6,245 bases of DNA, from contig JAIRZX010000702.1 in assembly GCA_031267005.1 (NCBI GenBank), forward strand, positions 1 through 6,245. Direction: 5' to 3'. Shown here piece by piece: positions 1 through 5,464 of this stretch; the stretch's first letter is position 1; each line of letters begins with the position of its first letter. Made by a program: the position numbers and the translations under genes. The notes beneath the pieces are model-generated. The model worked only from the letters and a program-made list of their open reading frames with translations, ran no database searches and was not told the origin of the DNA. This DNA comes from Deltaproteobacteria bacterium (GTDB lineage: Bacteria; Desulfobacterota; Desulfarculia; Adiutricales; Adiutricaceae).

Positions 1-183
1 CCGCCGCCGCCGCGGCCCCGCCGCTGTCCCTGGCCGAGCCAGGAGCCCGCCGCCGCGCAAGCCGGGACGGACGCGGAAGCGCCGGGGCGGGGTTCCGGAC
101 GAACGCCCCGGCGCCGGGCCGGAACCCGGGGCCGCCACGCGCCGAAACCCCTCGTTCGGCCGCAGCGCCGCCGCCCGCCCGGT
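1..183. other. Gene-free GC-rich spacer downstream of the restriction-modification gene
   Basis: This stretch lies beyond the stop codon of the minus-strand fusion gene. It opens with a short CCG trinucleotide run (1-12). Reading frames are open mainly because stop codons are rare in such GC-rich DNA, and the translations are only Ala/Pro/Gly/Arg mixtures without motifs. The one clear structure is the pair of overlapping inverted repeats at 79-127, listed separately. The end of an unrelated gene continuing past the window edge cannot be excluded. Confidence 0.5.
79..127 (-). terminator. Overlapping GC-rich hairpins 3' of the restriction-modification gene (possible terminator, no U-tract)
   Basis: Two perfect inverted repeats interlock here. 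GCGCCGGGGCG (79-89) pairs with 104-114 over 11 bp with a 14-nt loop, and GGGTTCCGG (90-98) pairs with 119-127 over 9 bp. The left arm of the second lies in the loop of the first, so they are alternatives or a pseudoknot-like arrangement. They sit about 60-100 nt past the stop codon of the fusion gene. No T-tract follows on the minus strand, so a role in transcript end formation or 3' stability is inference from position and stem strength. Confidence 0.3.
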
Positions 184-2484
184 TCAGGCGCGGGTCCAGC
201 CGAGCAGGGTGCCCAGCCAGGAGCGCACCGTGTGCGAGCGCCTTTTAACCGTTTCGTCGGAAAGCTTCGGGGCGTACGTCCTAATGATCTCCATGACGGT
301 CCCGTGGTCCGGAACGGCCCCGCCGTCAGCGCAAAGCCGCCAGGCTTCGTTGTAAACCGGCCTGGCGAGGACGGCAGACGCCAGGGCCAGCCTCTTTTTC
401 CCTGGGCCCAAGGACATCGCCTCCGCGCCGGCGCCGGTGAGCCGCCAGAAGCAGTCGCGTTTCCCGTGCCCGTCCCCTAACTTTTCGGCCAGCCCCAGCC
501 AGGCGCAGGCGTTAAGGTAGTAGTCGGTCTGCCTTTTTACGAAACCGTAGCGGCGGGTCACTTCCTCTGGGGCGAGTTCCCCCGCCCGGAGGACTCCCAG
601 GAGATCCACGACCCTCCCGAAGGAATCCGCCTGGGGAAAGGGCGCTCCGGGAGGCGGCCCGCGATCCTCACGGCGGGAAACGGCGTCCAGCTCCTCTAGG
701 GTGCATGCAGCGCCCAGGCTGAAGGAGCGCGTCCTTTCGACGCGGATGGAGTCGTAGCGTCCGGGATCCCCGAAACCGCAGACGTAGAAGCTGAAGACGT
801 CGTTGGAGAAAACCATGTAGACGGGGACGACCGGCTTTTTGGATTTCTCGGCGAAGTGCCGCCAGGGATAATAGAGCCGCCTTACGAAAAGCTCACCCTG
901 CATGACGTTCCTGGCCTCCAGGACGTACAGGGCGCCGTCAGTCTCGAAGAGGACGCCCGTCCCCAAATCGGCGTGCGCCACGGTGAGCTTGACCTGGGCG
1001 GGCTCCGGGCAGGCCGGGGCCGCTCCATTCCCTCCCCCGGCATTACCGGCGCCTCCGGGCTCGATTCCTATCCTGAATTCGAAGGACCCCGCTGGAATCC
1101 GCCCGTTCAGCTTCAAGGCGGGCTCCTCCCCGCCGAAGACCTCGGACAGGAGGCCCGCTTCCAAGGCGAAGCTTACCGCCTTGCGTTCGCTGTCTATGCC
1201 CTCAGGGGAGAGCCCGGAGGCTACAGTGCCGGGACGGATCCGGCGGGGGGCCTCCTCCCCGGGCGGCACTGCGAAATAGCTTTTGAAACGGCCCAGGGCG
1301 TAGCGGCCCCTGGCCACCGGCAGGATAGAGAGCTGCAGATTCTTAAACGGCTCCGGCAAAACGCATGTGGTGCCGAAGCTCACCATGAGCCGCTCGCCCC
1401 GGGGGCGGCCGGGGCGGAGGCGGCCGAATTCCTCCGAATCCACGAAGGCCACGCCTTCCCCGCGCGTCTTCTCGGGGATGCCGCGCTCCTCCAAGATTAT
1501 CTTCCAAGCGTCGTCGACCGAAAACCCGCCCGCCGGGGCGCTGGCCCCGCCTCGGGGCGCGAGGGCGCGGGCCCCGCCTCGAAGCGCGAGGGCGAGGTCG
1601 CGGGCCTTGCGGTCGGTCCGGCATTCGTAATTCCTGACCAGCACCTCGCATACGTTTCCCCGCCCGTCCCCCCTGCTGTTGATGGCGCGCACGGCGAGCA
1701 CGCGCTCGATCTTATATCCCTTCCCGCCGTACAGCTTGCGGACGAAGGGCGTGTCGGAGTTGCTGAGGAGGCAGTTTACGCCCCTTTCCGACAGCTCTTC
1801 GAAGAGCCCGGCGAGCCTCTTCTGATCGTCCTCGCCGAAGCCGCCGCTCTGGTAGGAGGTGAAGTTCGCGTTGGGGGCGTGGTAGGGGGGGTCGAAATAC
1901 GCGAAGCACCCCTCGCCCGCGTCCTTCACTGCGTCTTCGAAATCCCCGCAGAGCATGCGCACGCCGTTTTCCCTGAGGTAGCGGCCGACGGCCTGAAGCC
2001 CTTCACCGTCGAGCACGGCCGGGTTTCTGTAGTCGCCCATCGGCACGTTGAAGTACCCTTTGGAATTCACGCGGTAAAGGCCGTTGTAGCAGGTGCGGTT
2101 CAGGTAGATGAGCCTCGCCGCCCGCTGGTGCATGGAGCGCCCGTTAAAGTCGGAGCGGCGGTCCCAGCCCCGCACGTTATAGTAGCTCTCGGAAGAAAGG
2201 TCCTCCTGAAGCTTCTCGAGCTCGTTTATCACCTCGGGCGCGCCGCTTTCGAGAGTCCTGTAGGCGTCCATGAGCTCGCTGTTCAAGTCGCTCACCACGG
2301 CCTTTGCCGGCCTTAACCCGAAAAGCACCGCTCCCCCGCCGAGGAAAGGCTCGTAATAGGTCATGCCCTCCCAGCCTTCGGGAAGGCGGTCGGCTATGAT
2401 CGGGAGGAGCTGCCGCTTGCCCCCGGCCCACTTGACGAAGGGCTTGGGGCCCGGAAGCTGATTTTTCCCGGCTTGGCGGATCAT
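184..2484 (-). CDS. Fused Dam-type DNA adenine methyltransferase / type II restriction endonuclease
   Basis: One chain of 766 aa holding both halves of a restriction-modification system. The N-terminal part (about residues 14-287) is a class D12 N6-adenine methyltransferase of the Dam/DpnM type. It has the SAM motifs FVKWAGGKRQLL (16-27) and YYEPFLGGG (43-51), the LNRTCYNGLYRVN segment (128-140) and catalytic DPPY (198-201), so GATC-like specificity is likely but unproven. An Arg/Gly/Ala linker (about 292-320) with a 9-residue tandem repeat leads into a nuclease domain. That domain contains HADLG (504-508), then VLEARN (521-526) in the place of a PD-(D/E)XK core, and RRLYYPWRHF (535-544), which I recall from uncharacterised type II restriction enzymes usually separate from their methylase. 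Residues from about 622 on resemble a winged helix (RQTDYYLNACAWLGLAEK). The start was chosen at ATG 2484 because Dam-family motif X normally begins 10-20 residues from the N-terminus and GAGGAG lies upstream; a TTG at 2673 would add 63 low-complexity residues. The expected catalytic Lys is Arg525. A Gly-rich insertion (about 478-493) precedes the active site. Codon use is looser than in purM/purN (for example TTT AAG AAT near 1345), which hints at transfer. Methylase identity is nearly certain; the nuclease rests on motif resemblance. Confidence 0.9.
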   Translation of the reverse strand: MIRQAGKNQLPGPKPFVKWAGGKRQLLPIIADRLPEGWEGMTYYEPFLGGGAVLFGLRPAKAVVSDLNSELMDAYRTLESGAPEVINELEKLQEDLSSESYYNVRGWDRRSDFNGRSMHQRAARLIYLNRTCYNGLYRVNSKGYFNVPMGDYRNPAVLDGEGLQAVGRYLRENGVRMLCGDFEDAVKDAGEGCFAYFDPPYHAPNANFTSYQSGGFGEDDQKRLAGLFEELSERGVNCLLSNSDTPFVRKLYGGKGYKIERVLAVRAINSRGDGRGNVCEVLVRNYECRTDRKARDLALALRGGARALAPRGGASAPAGGFSVDDAWKIILEERGIPEKTRGEGVAFVDSEEFGRLRPGRPRGERLMVSFGTTCVLPEPFKNLQLSILPVARGRYALGRFKSYFAVPPGEEAPRRIRPGTVASGLSPEGIDSERKAVSFALEAGLLSEVFGGEEPALKLNGRIPAGSFEFRIGIEPGGAGNAGGGNGAAPACPEPAQVKLTVAHADLGTGVLFETDGALYVLEARNVMQGELFVRRLYYPWRHFAEKSKKPVVPVYMVFSNDVFSFYVCGFGDPGRYDSIRVERTRSFSLGAACTLEELDAVSRREDRGPPPGAPFPQADSFGRVVDLLGVLRAGELAPEEVTRRYGFVKRQTDYYLNACAWLGLAEKLGDGHGKRDCFWRLTGAGAEAMSLGPGKKRLALASAVLARPVYNEAWRLCADGGAVPDHGTVMEIIRTYAPKLSDETVKRRSHTVRSWLGTLLGWTRA
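1543..1596 (-). repeat. 27-bp tandem duplication encoding the interdomain linker
   Basis: A 27-bp unit beginning GGCCCCGCCTCG starts at 1543 and again at 1570, with only a few differences. It is exactly nine codons long, so it gives the back-to-back peptides LALRGGARA and LAPRGGASA in the linker between methyltransferase and nuclease. It looks like an in-frame duplication that lengthened a flexible hinge. Confidence 0.75.
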
Positions 2485-2497
2485 GGCGGCTGGGCGG

Positions 2498-2503
2498 CTC
2501 CTC
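2498..2503 (-). promoter_or_regulatory. Probable ribosome binding site deciding the ATG-2484 start
   Basis: On the minus strand GAGGAG is followed by 13 nt and then ATG (2484-2482). The Shine-Dalgarno core is strong but the spacing is longer than the usual 5-9 nt. The competing TTG start at 2673 has no comparable site, only a GGAA two bases before it. Together with the position of the first methyltransferase motif, this favours the shorter protein. Confidence 0.5.
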
Positions 2504-2510
2504 GGACTGA

Positions 2511-2625
2511 GGGGGGATTGGGATTGGGACTGGGACTGGGGCTGGCTCGCGGCTGGGACTGGAGCTGGAGCTGGAGCTGGAGCTGGAGCTGGAGCTGGTT
2601 CGGAATCGGACTCGGACTCGGCATC
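2511..2625 (+). repeat. Hexanucleotide repeat array with G-quadruplex motif
   Basis: The plus strand carries three related hexamer tracts. At 2511-2541 five G-runs of three or more are separated by 3-nt loops (ATT, ATT, ACT, ACT), a canonical G-quadruplex pattern. At 2555-2596 there is GGGACT followed by six exact GGAGCT copies. At 2602-2625 GGAATC, GGACTC, GGACTC and GGCATC follow. The array lies just 5' of the restriction-modification start, with the G-rich strand as template. All units are multiples of three, so if translated from the TTG at 2673 they would give Ser/Asp/Glu, Pro-Ala and Ser-Gln runs. Copy-number change would then alter length but not frame. Confidence 0.85.
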
Positions 2626-2713
2626 GAGCGGGATGGAGCGGAACGCTTCTCGGCGGCCGGGACCCGCGTTCAAGGTTCCGGAGGGTTCAGGTTCCGGGCG
2701 CCAAAGAGGCGGC

Positions 2714-2804
2714 GGAAATTTCGGAATTTTGGGGAACCCAGGGATTCAGGCGGTTACTGGGGGTTATCGGGTTTAAGAAATTTCGGAAATTTTTGGATTT
2801 CAGG
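2714..2804. repeat. AT-rich imperfect direct duplication with GAAATTTC palindromes between purN and the restriction-modification gene
   Basis: GAAATTTCGGAA occurs at 2715-2726 and again at 2777-2788. Each copy is followed by a T-run and then by a related GGGATTCAGG (2741-2750) or GGATTTCAGGG (2795-2804), so the second block looks like a shortened copy of the first. The core GAAATTTC is self-complementary. This is the only AT-rich DNA in the 384-bp gap ahead of the fusion gene, so its promoter and any operator probably lie here. I could not pick a convincing -35/-10 pair. Confidence 0.55.
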
Positions 2805-2846
2805 GCTCGCCGAGCCGTCGCGCTTCGCGCTCGGGCGCTTGAAGGC

Positions 2847-2865
2847 GGGCGCGGGCGCCGCGCCC
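2847..2865 (-). terminator. GC-rich hairpin directly after the purN stop codon
   Basis: GGGCGCGG (2847-2854) and CCGCGCCC (2858-2865) form a perfect 8-bp stem with a 3-nt loop, 3 nt beyond the purN stop codon. A second small hairpin, GGCTC-GCC-GAGCC (2804-2816), lies further along. Neither is followed by a T-tract on the minus strand, so this may be a weak or Rho-assisted terminator, or a 3'-end stabiliser. Confidence 0.35.
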
Positions 2866-2868
2866 CGC

Positions 2869-3534
2869 TCAGGCGTCCAAGGCGGGCCACGCGAGGAAGG
2901 CCTCCGCCTGGCCCGGCTTCGGCTCGAAGCCTTTCAAAAGCGAGGTGCGGCCCTTCATGCTTACCCTGCCGGAGGTCACCCAGCCCACCGCCGCCGGGAA
3001 GATCCTGTGCTCGACCTTCAGGATCCTCGCCGAGAGCTCGTCCGGCCCGTCCGTCTCCAAAACCGGCACTGCCCCCTGGCAGATTATTGGCCCCGAGTCC
3101 ACGCCCTCGTCCACGAAATGGGCGGTTGCCCCGGCGAGCTTCACGCCGTAGTCGGTCTCCTTCGACCAGACCATGTGCCCGGGGAAGCTCGGCAGGAGAG
3201 CGGGATGGATGTTCATGACGCCGGCGGGGAAGGCGTCCAGGAAGGCCCTGCCCAGGACCCTCTGGAAGCCGGCCAGCACGGCGAGCTCGATCGAGTAAGG
3301 CGCGAGCGCCTCCAGGATCCTCTTCTCGAAGCCGGGGCGGTCGCCCTTGAAGTCAGAGCTCCTGACCGTCAGGGCGTCGATCCCCCGCACCCTGGCCGCG
3401 TCGAGGGCCCCCGCGCCCTCCTGGTCGCTTAAGACGGCGCGGAAGTCCGCGCAGGGGAGTTCGCCGCGGGCCTTGGCCTCCAGCAGGGCCGACAGGTTGG
3501 AGCCCCTTCCGGAGCACAGGACGGCGACTTTCAT
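2869..3534 (-). CDS. purN: Phosphoribosylglycinamide formyltransferase (GART)
   Basis: Cytosolic enzyme for step 3 of de novo purine synthesis: 10-formyltetrahydrofolate plus GAR gives FGAR plus tetrahydrofolate. The 221-residue length fits the folate-dependent single-domain family (E. coli about 212). The phosphate-binding loop SGRGSN is at residues 8-13. The catalytic signature NIHPALLPSFPG gives Asn108 and His110, and the essential Asp is Asp146 in HFVDEGVDSGP, so the catalytic triad is complete. The start is ATG 3534, preceded by AGAGAGG with a 7-nt spacer to the ATG. The same frame stays open far upstream through the gap and out of frame across purM; that reading is a GC-rich artefact and no family homology begins before this Met. 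The gene lies downstream of purM in the same direction but 296 bp away, with its own leader structures, so it may be transcribed or controlled separately. The C-terminal tail is rich in Ala, Pro and Lys. Confidence 0.97.
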   Translation of the reverse strand: MKVAVLCSGRGSNLSALLEAKARGELPCADFRAVLSDQEGAGALDAARVRGIDALTVRSSDFKGDRPGFEKRILEALAPYSIELAVLAGFQRVLGRAFLDAFPAGVMNIHPALLPSFPGHMVWSKETDYGVKLAGATAHFVDEGVDSGPIICQGAVPVLETDGPDELSARILKVEHRIFPAAVGWVTSGRVSMKGRTSLLKGFEPKPGQAEAFLAWPALDA

Positions 3535-3567
3535 TTCTTTTCCTCTCTGGGGCGGTTCGGCTTTCCG

Positions 3568-3609
3568 GAGCGGGCGGCAATCCGCGTCCGAAAAGCCGCC
3601 CGGGCGCTC
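3568..3609 (-). promoter_or_regulatory. Stable leader hairpin upstream of the purN ribosome binding site
   Basis: GGCGGC (3573-3578) pairs with GCCGCC (3595-3600) around a 16-nt A/T-containing loop. The stem can be extended either by CG/CG (8 bp in total, 3571-3578 with 3595-3602) or, across a 4-nt bulge, by GAGCG/CGCTC (3568-3572 with 3605-3609). It ends about 22 nt before the Shine-Dalgarno of purN, so it would form in the 5' leader. A function in translation or mRNA stability is inferred from position only. Confidence 0.35.
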
Positions 3610-3670
3610 GGGCAAGGACGGGGGGCCCCGCGCGGCCCTTGAATGCCGGTTTTCCGGCGGACCAGGACGC

Positions 3671-3707
3671 AAAAAAACTGCGGGGCGTTCCGCTGGGAAA
3701 GGAGCGG
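3671..3707 (-). terminator. Intrinsic-terminator or attenuator-like element between purM and purN
   Basis: On the minus strand CAGCGG (3695-3690) and CCGCAG (3683-3678) form a six-position stem with one mismatch and a 6-nt loop, followed immediately by seven T (3677-3671). A competing upstream stem, CCGCT (3707-3703) with AGCGG (3694-3690), would use up the terminator's first arm, which is the layout of an attenuator. The element lies about 135 nt past the purM stop codon and 137 nt before the purN start. The stems are short, so termination efficiency is uncertain. Confidence 0.4.
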
Positions 3708-3778
3708 GGGGAAACCCGTAAGCGCCAGGCCGGGGCTTGAACCGCCGCGAGGAGCCCGGTCCGCAGGGTAAGGGCCGC

Positions 3779-3824
3779 GCCCGGGAGCCCGCCCCCGCCC
3801 GAAACCAGGCCCCGCCCGGGAGCC
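3779..3824. repeat. Short direct repeat just 3' of purM
   Basis: GCCCGGGAGCC occurs at 3779-3789 and 3814-3824, 35 bp apart, and the similarity continues into C-rich flanks. It lies within the first 55 nt after the purM stop codon. It may be no more than slippage or duplication in GC-rich spacer DNA; no function is evident. Confidence 0.5.
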
Positions 3825-3830
3825 GCCCCC

Positions 3831-4940
3831 CTAGAAGCCGGCCCCCTCGACCACTACCCTCCCGCCCGAGGAGCGTCCCTCGACCCTCCCGATGGGCCAG
3901 GCCGCGACGCCGTAGCGGCCGAACGCCTCGATCGCCTTCACCTCGGCGCCGGGGGCCAGCATCATGATGAAGCCCACGCCCATGTTGAAGGTCCTGTACA
4001 TCTCCTTCGCGGGGACGCCGCCCTCCTTCATGAGGAACCCGAAGATCTCGGGGATCTCGTAGGAGGAGGCGTCTATCCGCGCCGCGAAAGGCGCCGGCAG
4101 GGCCCTGGGGACGTTCTCCAAAAAGCCGCCTCCGGTAACGTGCACCATGCCGCGCACCTCGCCCGGGGCGACGCTTTCCAATATCTCCAAGACCGGCTTC
4201 ACGTAGATGCGGGTGGGCTCCAGGAGCGCGTCGGCCACGGTGGCCCCCAGGAGCCGCGAGCCTGGGCCCAGCCCCAGCCTGTCGAAGACTATCCTGCGGG
4301 CGAGGCTGTAGCCGTTGGAGTGGAGCCCGGAGCTTGCCGCGCCCAGGACGACGTCGCCCTCCCGCGTCCCGGAGCCGTCCACGACGGCCCCCCTCTCCGC
4401 CGCCCCCACCGCGAAGCCGGCCAGATCGTACTCCCCGTCCGCGTAGAAGCCCGGCATCTCGGCGGTCTCGCCTCCCAGGAGCGCGCAGCCGGCCCTGCGG
4501 CACCCTTCGGCCACTCCGGAAACCACGTCGCGAACCCTCTCCGGGACGATCTTGGATGTTGCCAGGTAGTCCAGGAAGAACAGGGGCCTGGCCCCCTGGA
4601 CCAGCACGTCGTTCACGCTCATGGCGACGAGGTCTATGCCCACCGTGTCGTGGCGGTCCGCCATGAAGGCTACCTTGAGCTTCGTGCCCACCCCGTCGGT
4701 GGAGGAGACCAGCACGGGATCCTTGAAATTCAAGGTCCCCAGGCTGAAGAGCCCGGAGAAGCCGCCTATGCCCGCGAGGACCCCGGGCCCGAAGGTGGAC
4801 TCCGCCAGCGGCTTTATGAGCTTCACCGCGTCGTCGCCCGCGTCTATGTCCACCCCGGCGTCCCGGTAGGTGAGCCCGGGCCCCGCCACGGTTTCCCCGC
4901 CTCCGCCCCCGTTCAAGGGCCTGTCCCTCCCGTCAAGCAT
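3831..4940 (-). CDS. purM: Phosphoribosylformylglycinamidine cyclo-ligase (AIR synthetase)
   Basis: Cytosolic ATP-dependent enzyme for step 5 of purine synthesis: FGAM plus ATP gives AIR plus ADP and phosphate, closing the imidazole ring. It acts as a dimer in the PurM/PurL/SelD/ThiL/HypE superfamily. The family landmarks appear in order: YRDAGVDIDAG (25-35), the nucleotide/metal segment STDGVGTKL (80-88), GGETAEMPG (156-164), SSGLHSNGYSL (203-213), HVTGGGFLENVPR (267-279) and FNMGVG (318-323). At 369 aa it is slightly longer than the usual 340-350, because of a Gly-rich N-terminal tail of about 20 residues before the first conserved block. ATG 4940 is supported by AAGGAG 4 nt upstream and by a sigma70-like promoter about 40 bp upstream. 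Codons are almost all G/C-ending, typical of a native gene here. It is followed by purN in the same direction after a long structured gap. Confidence 0.98.
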   Translation of the reverse strand: MLDGRDRPLNGGGGGETVAGPGLTYRDAGVDIDAGDDAVKLIKPLAESTFGPGVLAGIGGFSGLFSLGTLNFKDPVLVSSTDGVGTKLKVAFMADRHDTVGIDLVAMSVNDVLVQGARPLFFLDYLATSKIVPERVRDVVSGVAEGCRRAGCALLGGETAEMPGFYADGEYDLAGFAVGAAERGAVVDGSGTREGDVVLGAASSGLHSNGYSLARRIVFDRLGLGPGSRLLGATVADALLEPTRIYVKPVLEILESVAPGEVRGMVHVTGGGFLENVPRALPAPFAARIDASSYEIPEIFGFLMKEGGVPAKEMYRTFNMGVGFIMMLAPGAEVKAIEAFGRYGVAAWPIGRVEGRSSGGRVVVEGAGF

Positions 4941-4977
4941 AAAACTCCTTGTCTGGCCGCATGGCGACCGCCCACGG

Positions 4978-5006
4978 ATTTTAGTTTAAACCCGCGCCTC
5001 CTGCAA
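4978..5006 (-). promoter_or_regulatory. Probable sigma70-type promoter of purM
   Basis: On the minus strand TTGCAG (5006-5001), 17 nt, then TAAAAT (4983-4978). The -10 matches the consensus at five of six positions; the -35 keeps only TTG. Transcription would begin near 4971, giving a leader of about 30 nt that carries AAGGAG (4950-4945) before ATG 4940. The TTTAAACTAAAAT tract stands out as AT-rich inside very GC-rich DNA, which supports the call. Confidence 0.5.
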
Positions 5007-5047
5007 GGCCGGAGCCCTCCGCCCGGAACCCGGCCCGGGCGCGGAAC

Positions 5048-5062
5048 GGCCCGTAAGGGGCC
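5048..5062 (+). repeat. GTAA-loop hairpin, copy 1
   Basis: GGCCC (5048-5052), GTAA, then GGGGCC (5057-5062) form a short hairpin with a GNRA-type loop and one extra G. The string ACGGCC...CGTAAGGGG recurs at 5877-5892, where CCCC-GTAA-GGGG forms. A third CCCGTAAG occurs without a full stem at 3715-3722. All are in spacer DNA. No function is known to me. Confidence 0.35.
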
Positions 5063-5248
5063 GCTCCCGGAAGCCGCCGCCCGGATCCCCTCGGCACGGG
5101 CGCGACCGACCTCCGCAGCTTAGCCCCTTCAAGCTCGCGTCCCTTCCAGTCCAGTCCCATCCGTCCCGCCCCGCCCCTTTCGCTGGTCCAAAACGGAAGC
5201 CACCCCGGTGCGCCTCGCGGGGCTCCGGCCCAAATTTGATGCCTGCGC

Positions 5249-5287
5249 AAAAAAGTCCTTCCGAGATCGTGTTTGTCTCGCCAGGAC
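5249..5287 (-). terminator. Strong intrinsic terminator in the AT-rich island
   Basis: On the minus strand GTCCT-GG-CGAGA (5287-5276) pairs with TCTCG-GA-AGGAC (5266-5255), giving two perfect 5-bp helices around a 2x2 internal mismatch. The loop is the 9-nt CAAACACGA. Six T follow at once (5254-5249). This is the best terminator in the window. It ends a minus-strand transcript coming from the island, before the purM promoter, where no protein gene is apparent, which is why a small RNA is proposed. Confidence 0.75.
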
Positions 5288-5445
5288 AACCAATCTGGAA
5301 AAATTGAGGCTTGAGCTCCAAAATACAGAAAAGAGTCTTGCTGAAGCCTAAAATCGGAGGCAAGGGATGCCTTCAAAAAATAAAACGCGTTATGTTTCCG
5401 AGGAGTTCTATCAGCTCTTTTCGCACTGTTATCAAATTTAACAAC

Positions 5446-5464
5446 CATTGGATTTTATCCAATG
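5446..5464. promoter_or_regulatory. 8-bp palindrome, possible operator or hairpin
   Basis: CATTGGAT, 3 nt, ATCCAATG is a perfect inverted repeat inside the AT-rich island. Next to it, TGTTATCAAATTTAACA (5427-5443) has 5-bp arms TGTTA/TAACA around 7 nt, an arrangement common in helix-turn-helix operators. They could be protein sites or parts of the proposed RNA; the sequence alone does not decide. Confidence 0.3.

Noticed and set aside
856..2316. Long plus-strand frame (486 codons) opposite the methylase-nuclease gene
   Set aside because: The translation is an antisense shadow without motifs, caused by scarce stop codons in GC-rich DNA; the minus strand carries clear family motifs.
2473..3432. 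Plus-strand frame across the hexamer repeats and opposite purN
   Set aside because: Its N-terminus is only repeat-encoded Gly/Leu or Trp/Ser runs and the rest is antisense to purN.
3721..3790. tRNA-like T-loop sequence (GGTTCAAGCCCC on the minus strand)
   Set aside because: The T-stem does not pair properly, and no acceptor, D or anticodon arm can be built around it.
3535..4503. Upstream extension of the purN frame to a protein of about 540 residues
   Set aside because: It runs through the purM-purN gap and out of frame across purM, with Arg/Gly-rich translation and no motifs. PurN homology starts at Met 3534, which has a good ribosome binding site.
4140..5123. Long plus-strand frame opposite purM
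   Set aside because: Antisense shadow of a certain purM; no start context and no protein-like features.
4981..5448. Minus-strand frame of 155 codons through the AT-rich island
   Set aside because: The ATG has no ribosome binding site, the frame crosses the strong terminator, and composition changes from Phe/Lys-rich to Arg/Gly-rich midway.
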